Shown here: positions 27,965-37,589 of the stretch, in pieces
Layout: every line of letters starts with the position of its first letter
Numbering within the stretch: position 1 is the first letter of the stretch
Assembly: GCF_003259505.1 (NCBI RefSeq)
Contig: NZ_QLLK01000006.1
Span: forward strand, 248,001-312,000
DNA length: 64,000 nucleotides
Direction of reading: 5' to 3'
From: Algoriphagus yeomjeoni
GTDB lineage: Bacteria > Bacteroidota > Bacteroidia > Cytophagales > Cyclobacteriaceae
Program-made: the position numbers and the translations under genes
The notes under the pieces: model-generated
The model's database searches: none
What the model was told of the DNA's origin: nothing
Seen by the model: only the letters and a program-made list of their open reading frames with translations

Positions 27965-29272
27965 TCAATACGTATCATGGATGTAGTAAAGCACCTTGGT
28001 CAGCTCGGTTTTTAACTCATTGCCAGAAATAGCATAGTTATTCATCAGGCAGGAGAAGTGTAGGATCTTTCCACTTTTGGTGATCAGATAGCCACTGAGT
28101 GCATTACTCATGGAGAGTGTGCCGGTTTTCGCATAGATATAAGGTGGCTGTCCTTCATCAGATGGATACCAGTTTCTGATTGTGCCTGATTCTCCGCCTG
28201 CTGGGAAGTAAGCCTTTATTTTATCCATAGGCACTTCTGCCCGTATTTTTCCCAATAAGGCTATGATACTTCTAGGAGTAAACATGTTTTTGGAAGAAAG
28301 ACCAGATCCGTCCACCCAAATAGGCTCATCCGGCAAGTCAGCTAACAGGTTTTCTTTTGCGTAAGCAATGGCATCTGAAGTACTCAGTTTGTTGTCCAAT
28401 TGATCTGATACTAAAAGCAAAAGCTGCTCAGCTAAGAAATTGTCAGAGATTTTCATCATCTGGGAATAGATACTATCTGCTGCTGCGGTGAGTAACTTCT
28501 TCGGTTCTTCGGAAACGTAGTTGGTGTTAGTAATGACCGTTATCTTTTTTCCAACTTCTTCAGAAAGTAATTGAGCTGCAAAATCTGCTGAGGTAATAAA
28601 AGGAATATCGGTTTCAAATCTTTTGTCTTTAGCATCAGCAGTCACAAAGTAGGAAAACTTGTTTTCTAGATGATCTCGGCGGAAGCTAGAGCTTGAACTA
28701 CCTCTAGGCTCAACAAGCTGCAAAGAAGATTCAAATCGTGGCGGATAAATAGTGAAGGTGCTGTCTCCTTCATCTTTAGCGAAGCGCACAATATCTCCAT
28801 AAACCGGCATCGCAGCGCGCTCAGCTGCATAGTAGGCATTGTACCAGTCCCATGACCAGCCTGATCCGAATGCTGAGACCTGATCAAAGTTGTCTAAGAG
28901 GTACAGAGGTTTAGTTTGTGCTTTGAGAAACTCAACTGCCTTGGTGTTTTTTAAATCCGGATGAAGCAAACTTGGGTCGCCTGTTCCCCAGAATATGAGA
29001 GAATCAGCTTTTTCCAGATAGTTTAGGCCATTTACCAAACTATCTCCCAAAATGGTATAGGAAGTGTAAAAAGTGAAAAGCTTGGTATTAGATGCCGGGA
29101 TAAAATACTTATCTGAATTAATGTCCACAAGTACTTTGTCCTTCACAGGGTCAACAAGCATAAAGCCCAAATGGCCTTGATTGAAGATGTCAGATTTGGT
29201 TAGAGACTTATTGATTCGCTGAACTGTGCAGGAGCTCAGTAGTATCAATACGGCGATTAATAGGTTTTTCAT
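27965..29272 (-). CDS. D-alanyl-D-alanine carboxypeptidase-like lipoprotein (PBP4/S13 type)
   Basis: This 435-residue lipoprotein (LLSSC, Cys15) has the three penicillin-binding motifs: SNTK at 61-64 (Ser61 nucleophile), SGLSSKN and KTG in YAKTGTLSMSNALSGYL. The spacing fits the S13 DD-carboxypeptidase/endopeptidase family, which trims peptidoglycan stem peptides; the lipid anchor is unusual against the soluble E. coli DacB. Its gene is followed after 4 bp by an S9 peptidase gene and separated from the upstream susD by a terminator, so it begins a dac-S9-VOC transcription unit. Confidence 0.85.
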   Translation of the reverse strand: MKNLLIAVLILLSSCTVQRINKSLTKSDIFNQGHLGFMLVDPVKDKVLVDINSDKYFIPASNTKLFTFYTSYTILGDSLVNGLNYLEKADSLIFWGTGDPSLLHPDLKNTKAVEFLKAQTKPLYLLDNFDQVSAFGSGWSWDWYNAYYAAERAAMPVYGDIVRFAKDEGDSTFTIYPPRFESSLQLVEPRGSSSSSFRRDHLENKFSYFVTADAKDKRFETDIPFITSADFAAQLLSEEVGKKITVITNTNYVSEEPKKLLTAAADSIYSQMMKISDNFLAEQLLLLVSDQLDNKLSTSDAIAYAKENLLADLPDEPIWVDGSGLSSKNMFTPRSIIALLGKIRAEVPMDKIKAYFPAGGESGTIRNWYPSDEGQPPYIYAKTGTLSMSNALSGYLITKSGKILHFSCLMNNYAISGNELKTELTKVLYYIHDTY

Positions 29273-29300
29273 GTGTAGTGCGTTGTGCTCTTAAGTTAAA

Positions 29301-29333
29301 TAAAAAAGTCTCCCATCTTACGATAGGAGACTT
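29301..29333 (-). terminator. Terminator of susCD pair 2
   Basis: Arms AAGTCTCC (29306-29313) and GGAGACTT (29326-29333), extended by ATC/GAT around the loop, form a hairpin. On minus it is followed by a T run (A run at 29302-29307). Confidence 0.8.
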
Positions 29334-29351
29334 AGTATTAGGGTTAAGGAT

Positions 29352-30764
29352 TTATTGGTCCCACCAGATTCTGTCGAGAAGTGAAACCGAAGGGACGTTA
29401 GATCCATTTCTGCTTATTTCACTGTCTGGGTAAGCCAATCTTCTAATATATTCATTACCTAAATCCGGATTTAAGTTTTCTGGAAGCGTCATGTCCTTGT
29501 AGGCATAATTAAATCTTCTGGCATCATTCCAAGTTTCAGGATGAAGGAATAGTGCTACGTATTTTTCCTTGAAAATATCTGCCAAAGTCAAGGCATTAGC
29601 ACCCATACTCACACTTGCATCTGCAAGGTATGCTGCTTTCTCAGCTGCGGGAACACTTAGCATATCCATATGTGCATTTATTCCTTCTAGGTAGGCAGCG
29701 TATGCTGCAGCTTTATCGGTATCAAATGCTGCTTCTGCTTCTATGAATTTTAACTCTGCATAGGTGGCAATTAATAAAGGAGCTTGTCTAGAAGTGTAAT
29801 ATTGACCTTCTACCAACGTAGAGCGGGCACCTTGTTCAGGAGCATTTCCACGACCAGCACCATTTACAGTACCAATGAACTCTCCATCATCTGTAGTTCC
29901 CACCATCAGCTTCAATCTAGGATCTACGGTAGGATAAGAAGTACCATCCAATGCTTCTATAAATTGCTCTGAAATCCAGCCTGTCAATAGCAAGTTTGCA
30001 TTGTTAATTGCATCCTGAGCCCATGGGTTGAAACGCTGCTCAAAGAACGTAACTGAGGCATTATCAGCATTTGAATCGAATCCATTTGCTGCTGCAGCAA
30101 GTACCTCTGAAGCACTGTATCCTGATGATCCTTTCATATGGATCATGTAGCGAGCTTTTAGCGTGTAAGCAAACTTCAGCCATAAATCTATATCTCCACC
30201 ATAAATGAAATCGTCATTTCCAATTGAAGAACTAGACTCCCTGTTCAAATTAGAGATTCCTTGATCTAGTAGACTCATGACATTACCGTAAAGTACCTGA
30301 TCATCGTCATATGCTGGTGTTACAGTGCTAAAGTTGAAACTTTCAGAAAATGGCACATCACCAAAAAGGTCAACTGTCATTCCAAGGTTCATAGCCATTA
30401 ATACCTGGCCAGCTCCCAGGTATTGAAATGCACCTTCAGCCTCAGCTTTCTCATTCATGGTATAAAGGTCAGTCATTACATTATATAGACTGAACCACAT
30501 ACTGCTGAAGTTAAGCGGATCCATGGTATCAGAGCCACTTGCTGGGTTCGGGGATGCCAAGTATTGTACATAATTGCTAACGGCGCTACCTTCTCTATAG
30601 ACATTCAAGCTAGTCTCGTAGGTAATGTTGGTCATCAGACCAGAGATAGGAGCATCCTGCGGATTGTTTGGGTTCTCATTGACATCCAAATATGAATCAC
30701 AAGCCGAGGCTGTAAGAATCATGGATGTTCCCAAAACTGCTTTTATTTTATTATTGAATTTCAT
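29352..30764 (-). CDS. SusD/RagB-like lipoprotein (SusD-like_2 type)
   Basis: This 470-residue lipoprotein has the signal ILTASAC (Cys22), then the typical DSYLDVNENPNNPQD start of the SusD-like_2 subgroup. FAYTLKARYMIHMKG and the C-terminal RRFNYAYKDMTLPENL region also fit. It should work with the SusC encoded 19 bp upstream. It belongs to a different SusD subgroup from the one at 23931-25421, so the two pairs are not a recent duplication. Confidence 0.92.
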   Translation of the reverse strand: MKFNNKIKAVLGTSMILTASACDSYLDVNENPNNPQDAPISGLMTNITYETSLNVYREGSAVSNYVQYLASPNPASGSDTMDPLNFSSMWFSLYNVMTDLYTMNEKAEAEGAFQYLGAGQVLMAMNLGMTVDLFGDVPFSESFNFSTVTPAYDDDQVLYGNVMSLLDQGISNLNRESSSSIGNDDFIYGGDIDLWLKFAYTLKARYMIHMKGSSGYSASEVLAAAANGFDSNADNASVTFFEQRFNPWAQDAINNANLLLTGWISEQFIEALDGTSYPTVDPRLKLMVGTTDDGEFIGTVNGAGRGNAPEQGARSTLVEGQYYTSRQAPLLIATYAELKFIEAEAAFDTDKAAAYAAYLEGINAHMDMLSVPAAEKAAYLADASVSMGANALTLADIFKEKYVALFLHPETWNDARRFNYAYKDMTLPENLNPDLGNEYIRRLAYPDSEISRNGSNVPSVSLLDRIWWDQ

Positions 30765-30783
30765 ATTTCTGTTGGTTTAGTGG

Positions 30784-33700
30784 TTATAGACCTAAATTCA
30801 AAGTGACGAAATAGCTCTGTACACCTGGGAAACCTAGCCCAGTGAATCCTATTGCATTTCCACCTGCTCCAGCAGAGAAGGACTCTGGGTCAAACCCATC
30901 CCAAGGGGTTGATAGGATGATATTATTCGCGGCTAGAGAAATTCTGGCAGATCTAAATGGAGTTTTGTCCAATACCTCTGGCTGTAAGCTGTAGGCTAAG
31001 GTGATGTTTCTTAGCTTGATGAAGCTTGCATCATTCACGAAGTTTTCAGAAACACCTCTGTAGTAGTTTCTCCAGTAGCCAGCTCCATAATTTACTCCGT
31101 CAGGACCAATTCCTTGACCAAGCCAAACTTCTTTGGTGTTTTGTGATCCATCAGCAAGTACTCCAGGGAATACCACGGTGTCATTTCTTCTATTGGAATC
31201 TTCCTGCTTACCAAATGCAGATAGGAAGTTGCCAAACTGGTCATATTGCTCTAATCCTGCTCTGAAATCGACAAGGAAAGAAAGTTCAAGACCCTTGTAT
31301 GTGAATTGATTTCTCAAACCACCAAAGAATTTTGGAACAGCATTACCAAGGATGATCTGATTGCCTGTTCTTACTGGGAATCCATTAGCACCAATTTGTT
31401 GGGTTAGCCCTCTATCCAATTCAGTTGCTCCTTCAGCTATGCCAGGTCTGATATAATAGCTCCCGGATATATTTCCATATGCTTCTCCTTCTCTTAAAAT
31501 CATTGTAACTGTAGATCCTGCATATCCGAATTGGCTACCCACTACGATTTGATCAATTCCTTCACGGATTGATTTTACTTCATTCGTATTGGTTGTGAGG
31601 TTGGCAGTAACATCCCATTTGAAATCTGCAGTTTCAATAGGAGAGCCTCCAAGTACGATTTCAAATCCTCTATTTTCGATTTCACCTGCATTGGTGATAT
31701 AAGAAGAGAAACCAGTTGCATCTGAAATCGGAACTGGGATGATCTGATCCGCAGCATTTGACTTGTAATAAGTCACGTCCAAATTCAATCTATTATTAAA
31801 GAAGGCCAATTGAGTACCAAATTCTACAGAAGTTGTACTCTCAGGCTTAAGAGCTGGATCACCAAATACAGAGTTTTTAGAGAAACCAACCTGTCCATTC
31901 AATGGGAAAATAGATGGTGATACAAATGTTGCTCCCAAGATATGAGGGTTAGTATCTTTACCTACTTGTGCCCAAGAAGCTCTCAGTTTTCCAAAAGTAA
32001 ACCAGGAAGGTAAATCCAGGTTCTCACTAAACACATATCCTAAGTTTACTGATGGATAAAAGAAGGAGTTATTTTCCTTGGGCAGGGTAGAGGAGATGTC
32101 ATTTCTGCCGGTAATGTTTAAAAATAAGAAGTTTTTATAATCGACCATTAAATCACCATAGAAGCCTACCAGTCTTCTAATGCTTTTGCCCTGACTTGCA
32201 AATATTTGAGTAGTATTGCTGAGGTTGTAGAATCCAGGGATTACAAAGTTTGAGCCTGATGCTGATACTCTGTCATACCTTCTTTGGAATACATCATTAC
32301 CTAATCTCAATTGCGTATTCCAATCGCTGTTCCATTGTTTTTTTAAAGTAATGTAGAAATTGGAATTTAAGTCTTTACTGTTAATTCGGGTTTCTTCCAT
32401 ATTTCCAGTAGAGCTTAAAGCTAGTTCACCATCGATGCCCATTGGACCAGGAGTGATTTCTGTACGACTGTCTGCATAAAAATCAGTTCCTAGTCTATAT
32501 GAGAACATTAACCAGTCAGTAGGGCTGTAATTCAGGTTAATATTTCCTATCACCCTATTTACATCATCCTCATAGGTTGCAAATCGTGCATCATAGATTG
32601 GGTTGGTATTACCATATGTCTTCATGGTACCATCTTCGTTGATATAGTCTGTTACATCTGTTGTCTCCGACCAATACATCATTCTTTCAAGAAATCTATC
32701 GTGAGGCACTCTATTTCCACCTGAATTTGAGTAGTTCACAGAACCAGAGAAATTAAACTTCTCACTCATTTTTACAGTACCCGAAAGTTTGGCTGTCGTT
32801 CTACCCCAAGTAGAAAAAGGGATAATACCCTCTTGGTCTAGTCGGCCAAAAGATCCATAAAAAGTAGCTTTTTCGTTGCCACCAGAAATACTGACGCTAT
32901 TGTCAATGGTAGTTCCCGTGTTGAATGCATTGGTCCAATTGTCCTGATAAACATAGTTTGGGTCGTTTTCATCGGCGATATTTGCTCCCCATGAAGGCCA
33001 GAAGCTAGAATCATCTCTTTCCCCACTGAATCCCTGACCGTATTGGTCTTGAAGTGCCGGCTTTTTAACTAATTCATCCACTCCGAATGAGCTTGATACA
33101 TTTACTTGAACTTGACCGACTTTACCTTTTTTGGTGGTAATGATTACTGCACCGTTTGCAGCACGCACACCGTATAAAGCTGTCGCTGCCGCACCCTTTA
33201 GCACAGACATAGTCTCGATATCATTTGGGTTGATATCAGCAATTCTATTGGTCATACCTCTAGGGGTACCACTAGATTCTACAGTAGAGTTATCTACAGG
33301 AACACCATCTACTACGAACAGTGGTTGGTTATCTGCGCTTGGATCCAGCGAGTTTATACCTCGAATGATAATTCTAGCTGACTGACCTGGAGCTCCACCA
33401 GAGTTGGTTACTTGCACGCCAGCAACCTGCCCTTGCAAGGCATTAACTATATTAGGTTGCTTGGAAGTTGTGATTGCTTCAGAATCGATACTTTGAGCTG
33501 CATAGCCCAATGATTTTTTCTCTTGGGAAATACCAAAAGCTGTAACAATAAATTCATCCAGATCAGAAGCAGAAGTTGCTAATGCAACATTTATAGTTGA
33601 TTGTGAACCTACAGTTAGACTTTTTGAATCAAAGCCTATAAAAGAGAAAACCAATATGGCATCTGCATTCGGGACATCTATGGTATAATTACCATCGAGG

Positions 33701-33870
33701 TCTGTTACAGCACCTGTATTGGTACCTTGGATCAAAATACTAGCTCCTGGAAGTGGCTCGCCATCTTCCTGAGCTGTTACTTTTCCTTTTACCGTTTGCT
33801 GGGCATAGAGTGGTATACTCGCCAGAAACCCCAAAAGAAAAAGCAAGGTCATTGCGTAGTTTTTCTTCAT
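30784..33870 (-). CDS. SusC/RagA-type TonB-linked outer membrane transporter
   Basis: The 1028-residue receptor has a signal peptide (to about residue 23, LYAQ), a carboxypeptidase-like regulatory domain (about 25-105, ASILIQGTNTGAVTDLDG), a TonB-box-like DEFIVTAFGI, a plug (about 115-235, including IIIRGINSLDP and ALYGVRAANGAVIITTKKGK) and the barrel. It forms a two-gene operon with the downstream SusD-like_2 lipoprotein, ended by the terminator at 29301-29333. DacB-like, S9 peptidase and VOC genes continue on the same strand, suggesting a peptide or cell-wall-derived substrate; this is inference. Confidence 0.94.
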   Translation of the reverse strand: MKKNYAMTLLFLLGFLASIPLYAQQTVKGKVTAQEDGEPLPGASILIQGTNTGAVTDLDGNYTIDVPNADAILVFSFIGFDSKSLTVGSQSTINVALATSASDLDEFIVTAFGISQEKKSLGYAAQSIDSEAITTSKQPNIVNALQGQVAGVQVTNSGGAPGQSARIIIRGINSLDPSADNQPLFVVDGVPVDNSTVESSGTPRGMTNRIADINPNDIETMSVLKGAAATALYGVRAANGAVIITTKKGKVGQVQVNVSSSFGVDELVKKPALQDQYGQGFSGERDDSSFWPSWGANIADENDPNYVYQDNWTNAFNTGTTIDNSVSISGGNEKATFYGSFGRLDQEGIIPFSTWGRTTAKLSGTVKMSEKFNFSGSVNYSNSGGNRVPHDRFLERMMYWSETTDVTDYINEDGTMKTYGNTNPIYDARFATYEDDVNRVIGNINLNYSPTDWLMFSYRLGTDFYADSRTEITPGPMGIDGELALSSTGNMEETRINSKDLNSNFYITLKKQWNSDWNTQLRLGNDVFQRRYDRVSASGSNFVIPGFYNLSNTTQIFASQGKSIRRLVGFYGDLMVDYKNFLFLNITGRNDISSTLPKENNSFFYPSVNLGYVFSENLDLPSWFTFGKLRASWAQVGKDTNPHILGATFVSPSIFPLNGQVGFSKNSVFGDPALKPESTTSVEFGTQLAFFNNRLNLDVTYYKSNAADQIIPVPISDATGFSSYITNAGEIENRGFEIVLGGSPIETADFKWDVTANLTTNTNEVKSIREGIDQIVVGSQFGYAGSTVTMILREGEAYGNISGSYYIRPGIAEGATELDRGLTQQIGANGFPVRTGNQIILGNAVPKFFGGLRNQFTYKGLELSFLVDFRAGLEQYDQFGNFLSAFGKQEDSNRRNDTVVFPGVLADGSQNTKEVWLGQGIGPDGVNYGAGYWRNYYRGVSENFVNDASFIKLRNITLAYSLQPEVLDKTPFRSARISLAANNIILSTPWDGFDPESFSAGAGGNAIGFTGLGFPGVQSYFVTLNLGL

Positions 33871-34265
33871 TTGTTTTTTGTTTATAGATTAAAATTGGTT
33901 TTGCTTTAAATTCTTGCAGTTCCTTGCATTTTTTTTCAGAGTAAAAAGCAAAGGAAATATTCAATATTTGGCAGATTAGATTATATATTATTGATTTATA
34001 GTGCTTTAAATGCTATGCAACCATAACTCTTCATTTTAACCACTTTTGCGATATTGCACTAAAATCGAACAGTTTAGTAGGCCTTTCACTACCATCGTTG
34101 CATAAATTACGGATAATAGATTATTTATTTCAATTTTTCCGCACTGATTTTCATCAATTTGTTAATAATTTCTTTCGACTTCAATAATATTTGCTTTTGC
34201 TTGTTTATGCTGTATTAAATTTTGTATTCAAGCAATTCAATGCTAACTCCTTTATTCATAGGCAT
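33871..34265. other. AT-rich gap upstream of susC pair 2
   Basis: About 395 bp without a convincing gene. It must hold the minus-strand promoter of the susCD pair, but no perfect TAnnTTTG box stands out; the nearest is a one-mismatch TATGGTTG read on minus around 34020. No repeat or RNA gene is recognisable. Confidence 0.5.
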
Positions 34266-34297
34266 AAAAAAAGACTGCCTCAGTTAAGGCAGCCTTT
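34266..34297 (-). terminator. Terminator of the pyrophosphatase gene
   Basis: CTGCCT (34275-34280) pairs with AGGCAG (34287-34292), and the stem is extended by AAAG/CTTT across one mismatch. The A run at 34266-34272 is a T tail on minus. Confidence 0.75.
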
Positions 34298-34322
34298 CAG
34301 GTATCTTTTAAAAGTGTGGTGT

Positions 34323-36563
34323 TTAATCCACCGTCTTTATTTGCTTGATGGTTTCTGTGACTACTTTCTTTCCATCTTCATAGTTGATTTCTTTTTTGAT
34401 TTCAACTTTATCAGACATAGCTCCAGAATGTGGACTTTGGCTGATATGTGGTGCAATGACCAAAGCGACAATTGACATCAATTTGATCAGGATGTTCATG
34501 GAAGGTCCTGAAGTATCCTTGAAGGGATCGCCTACGGTATCACCCGTCACAGAAGCTTTGTGAGGCTCGGACTTTTTGTAGTACATTTCTCCATTGATCT
34601 CCACTCCTTTTTCAAAGGACTTTTTAGCATTATCCCAAGCTCCTCCTGCATTGGATTGGAACATACCCATCAGAACTCCTGAGACGGTCACACCAGCAAG
34701 TAGCCCTCCGAGCATTTCTGCTGAGGACACCTGCTCGAAAACGTCTTTGAAACCAAAGCCAACGAGGATAGGCGTGATCAATGCGATGGCACCGGGTAGT
34801 AACATTTCTCTTAGCGATGCCTTAGTAGAGATCTCCACGCACTTGTCGTACTCGGGCTTAGCTTTGTATTCCATTATACCAGGAATCTCTCTAAACTGAC
34901 GTCTTACTTCATTCACCATGTCCATGGCTGCCCGGCCCACTGCTGCGATAGCCAGCGATGAGAAAATGAATGGAATCATACCGCCTACGAATAATGCAGC
35001 CAATACTGGTGCTTTGAAAATATCAATTGCATCAATTCCTGCTACTCCCACAAAGGCAGCGAATAGAGCAAGTGAAGTCAAGGCAGCTGAAGCAATTGCA
35101 AATCCTTTGCCTGAAGCTGCAGTAGTGTTACCAACTGCATCCAGGATATCTGTGCGCTCTCTAACTTCCTCAGGGAGTTGGCTCATCTCTGCAATCCCTC
35201 CGGCATTATCAGCAATTGGACCAAAAGCATCAATCGCAAGTTGCATTGCGGTAGTTGCCATCATGCCAGCTGCCGCAATTGCCACACCATAAAGCCCAGC
35301 AAAGGCATATGAGCCCATGATGCCGCCAGCCAAAACAAGGATAGGTAGGACTGTGGACTCCATGCCTACAGCTAATCCAGCAATAATATTTGTTGCGTGA
35401 CCGGTTGCAGATTGATCTATAATTGATTTCACAGGACGCTTGCCCATAGCAGTATAATACTCGGTGATGATACTCATCAAGGTCCCGACTAGTAGACCTA
35501 AAATAATTGCATAGAATACATCCATATTCGTGAAGTCGTATCCACGAATAGAAAGAGTCTCTGGAAGCATGTATTTGACAACAAAGAATGAAGCAATTCC
35601 TGTAAATACAATAGAAGACCAGTTACCCATATTCAACGCATGCTGCACGTCACCTTTGTCATTTTTGATTGTCACGAAGAACATTCCCAAGATTGAGAAA
35701 ACGATTCCCAATCCTGCCAAAACCATTGGAAGTAGGATAGGGGCAATGCCTCCAAAATTATCAATTGAAACAATTTCACGTCCCAAGACCATAGTCGCTA
35801 GAATTGTAGCTACATAAGAGCCAAACAAATCAGCTCCCATTCCAGCCACGTCACCTACGTTGTCGCCTACGTTATCAGCAATAGTGGCAGGGTTTCTTAC
35901 GTCATCCTCAGGAATTCCTGCTTCTACTTTTCCTACCAAATCAGCTCCAACGTCAGCAGCTTTGGTATAGATTCCGCCACCTACTCTTGCAAAAAGAGCT
36001 ATTGATTCCGCTCCTAATGAGAATCCTGCTAGTACTTCAAGTGCTTTTTCCATTTCTAAACCATTCACTCCTGCACCTACACTTTGTACATATAAGTGAT
36101 AGAATAAAATAAAGAGTGAACCCAGGCCCAAAACCGCTAATCCAGCTACTCCAAGTCCCATGACAGAACCGCCCGTAAAGGATACTTTAAGTGCATGCTT
36201 TAAGCTGGTTCTTGCGGCTTGAGTAGTACGTACATTCGCTTTAGTAGCGATATTCATTCCTATATATCCAGCGAAAGCTGAAAAAACAGCGCCAATCAGG
36301 AAGGAAATGGCGATAACTGGACTAGACGTCTCCACAGCCGTACCTGACCATGCTAAAAGTATTACTGCAATGACAGCAAAATAGGAAAGGACTTTCCATT
36401 CAGCCTTTAAGAATGCCATGGCTCCGTCTGCAATATATCCAGCAAGCTCCATCATATTCTTGTCACCAGTTTCCTGCTTAGTAACCCAAGCAGATTTAAT
36501 GGCCATCACAATCAGGCCCACCAGTCCCAACGCAGGGACTACATAAATTAAAGCTTGTTCCAT
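34323..36563 (-). CDS. hppA: Membrane-bound ion-pumping pyrophosphatase, K+-dependent type
   Basis: The 746-residue integral membrane enzyme couples PPi hydrolysis to H+ or Na+ export across the inner membrane. About 15-16 hydrophobic helices are visible. Substrate-site motifs are [41 protein letters not shown], and the C-terminal [30 protein letters not shown] has Ala at the position that is Lys in K+-independent enzymes, so K+ dependence is expected. A glutamate in GAESIALF, and none right after DLFGSY, may place it in the Flavobacterium-type group. The start is the ATG at 36563: the upstream frame from 36605 overlaps the promoter -7 box at 36603-36610. Confidence 0.94.
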   Translation of the reverse strand: MEQALIYVVPALGLVGLIVMAIKSAWVTKQETGDKNMMELAGYIADGAMAFLKAEWKVLSYFAVIAVILLAWSGTAVETSSPVIAISFLIGAVFSAFAGYIGMNIATKANVRTTQAARTSLKHALKVSFTGGSVMGLGVAGLAVLGLGSLFILFYHLYVQSVGAGVNGLEMEKALEVLAGFSLGAESIALFARVGGGIYTKAADVGADLVGKVEAGIPEDDVRNPATIADNVGDNVGDVAGMGADLFGSYVATILATMVLGREIVSIDNFGGIAPILLPMVLAGLGIVFSILGMFFVTIKNDKGDVQHALNMGNWSSIVFTGIASFFVVKYMLPETLSIRGYDFTNMDVFYAIILGLLVGTLMSIITEYYTAMGKRPVKSIIDQSATGHATNIIAGLAVGMESTVLPILVLAGGIMGSYAFAGLYGVAIAAAGMMATTAMQLAIDAFGPIADNAGGIAEMSQLPEEVRERTDILDAVGNTTAASGKGFAIASAALTSLALFAAFVGVAGIDAIDIFKAPVLAALFVGGMIPFIFSSLAIAAVGRAAMDMVNEVRRQFREIPGIMEYKAKPEYDKCVEISTKASLREMLLPGAIALITPILVGFGFKDVFEQVSSAEMLGGLLAGVTVSGVLMGMFQSNAGGAWDNAKKSFEKGVEINGEMYYKKSEPHKASVTGDTVGDPFKDTSGPSMNILIKLMSIVALVIAPHISQSPHSGAMSDKVEIKKEINYEDGKKVVTETIKQIKTVD

Positions 36564-36602
36564 AAAGTAATTCTTACAGTTATTTTGAGAATGATAATTG
36601 AG

Positions 36603-36632
36603 CAAATATATAACTTCTCAATTACCGACCAA
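36603..36632 (-). promoter_or_regulatory. Consensus promoter for hppA
   Basis: Read on minus, TTG (36632-36630), a 19-bp spacer, then TATATTTG (36610-36603). This is a perfect Bacteroidota promoter with a predicted start near 36596, about 33 bases before the ATG at 36563. Confidence 0.7.
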
Positions 36633-36968
36633 TTGCAGATTATTATAGCTTAAATTGCTGTTTTAGAAGAATTTATTGATGATTAAGCAAAGAATTTGTG
36701 GTTTAGCCATGTTTAGTGATGAAAAATGCGGGGAATTATAGAATATGTGTAAAATTGAAAAGAGAGTGAAAAGTCCAAATCTTTAATTTTTTTTGGCAAG
36801 CAATACTGGGTAATAAAAGTAAAATCTGCTGAAATTAAATGTATTGATTTGCCTATTTAACGGTATTAAATAGTTTAAATATCTACTATTCAATTATTTA
36901 AAGCTTGTGAAATCAATATTAATAGTAAATTAGTTTTCTTTAAGTTATCAAAAATAAGATTAGAGCCA
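36633..36968. other. AT-rich divergent intergenic region
   Basis: Very AT-rich 336 bp between the hppA promoter and the HD-domain gene. It should contain the plus-strand promoter for the latter, but I find no perfect -7 box. No gene, RNA or repeat is recognisable. Confidence 0.4.
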
Positions 36969-37589
36969 GTGGACATACATCTCAAAACTTTTGAACAGGA
37001 CATTAGAAGATTGTTTGCCGAGCGATTAATTCCTGAGGTTTGTTACCATAATTTGGATCACACCTTGTCGATAGTTTCCAAGGTCAAAGAGATAGGAGAG
37101 TTTTATAATTTGGATAAAAGTGAATTGGAAGACTTGTTTTTTTCAGGCTGGCTGCATGATGTTGGCTATTGGAAAGGAGTAGCTCTGGATCATGAGAAAA
37201 GAGGAGCAGAGTTTGCCAAAGAGTTTTTGAAGAACTATAATGTTCCCGCAAGGAGAATAAAAGTCATTTGTCAAGCTATACTTGCTACTAAAGTTCCTCA
37301 AAAGCCCAAGAATCTGATGGATTCTATTATTTGCGATGCTGATTTATATCATTTGAGTTCTGATCAATTTTATGCTCAAACCTTACTATTAAAGAAAGAA
37401 AGCGAACAACTAAATGGAGAGCCTCTTGAGTTGTTAGATTGGTTGAGAAGTAGTGAGAAATTCTTGGAAGGTCATCACTACCACACAGACTATGCAGTTA
37501 AATTTTTTCGTCCTGGCAAGATTGAGAATCTTAAATTTCTCAGATCCAAAATTGAAGAACTAGCAAAAGCTGCGGTAAAATCCTCTTAG
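36969..37589 (+). CDS. HD-domain metal-dependent phosphohydrolase
   Basis: This 206-residue cytosolic protein has the HD superfamily metal site: His31 in YHNLDHT, the His63-Asp64 pair in GWLHDVGY, and Asp123/125 in CDADLYHL. The family cleaves phosphate esters, often of nucleotides; the substrate here is unknown. The start codon is GTG at 36969. Its last 4 bp overlap the 3' end of the convergent beta-lactamase-like gene and there is no terminator between them, so the transcripts probably overlap. Confidence 0.82.
   Translation: MDIHLKTFEQDIRRLFAERLIPEVCYHNLDHTLSIVSKVKEIGEFYNLDKSELEDLFFSGWLHDVGYWKGVALDHEKRGAEFAKEFLKNYNVPARRIKVICQAILATKVPQKPKNLMDSIICDADLYHLSSDQFYAQTLLLKKESEQLNGEPLELLDWLRSSEKFLEGHHYHTDYAVKFFRPGKIENLKFLRSKIEELAKAAVKSS

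Noticed and set aside
34918-35292. Open frame of 124 codons antisense to the pyrophosphatase
   Set aside because: Low-complexity Ala/Ile/Pro-rich sequence caused by codon bias of hppA.
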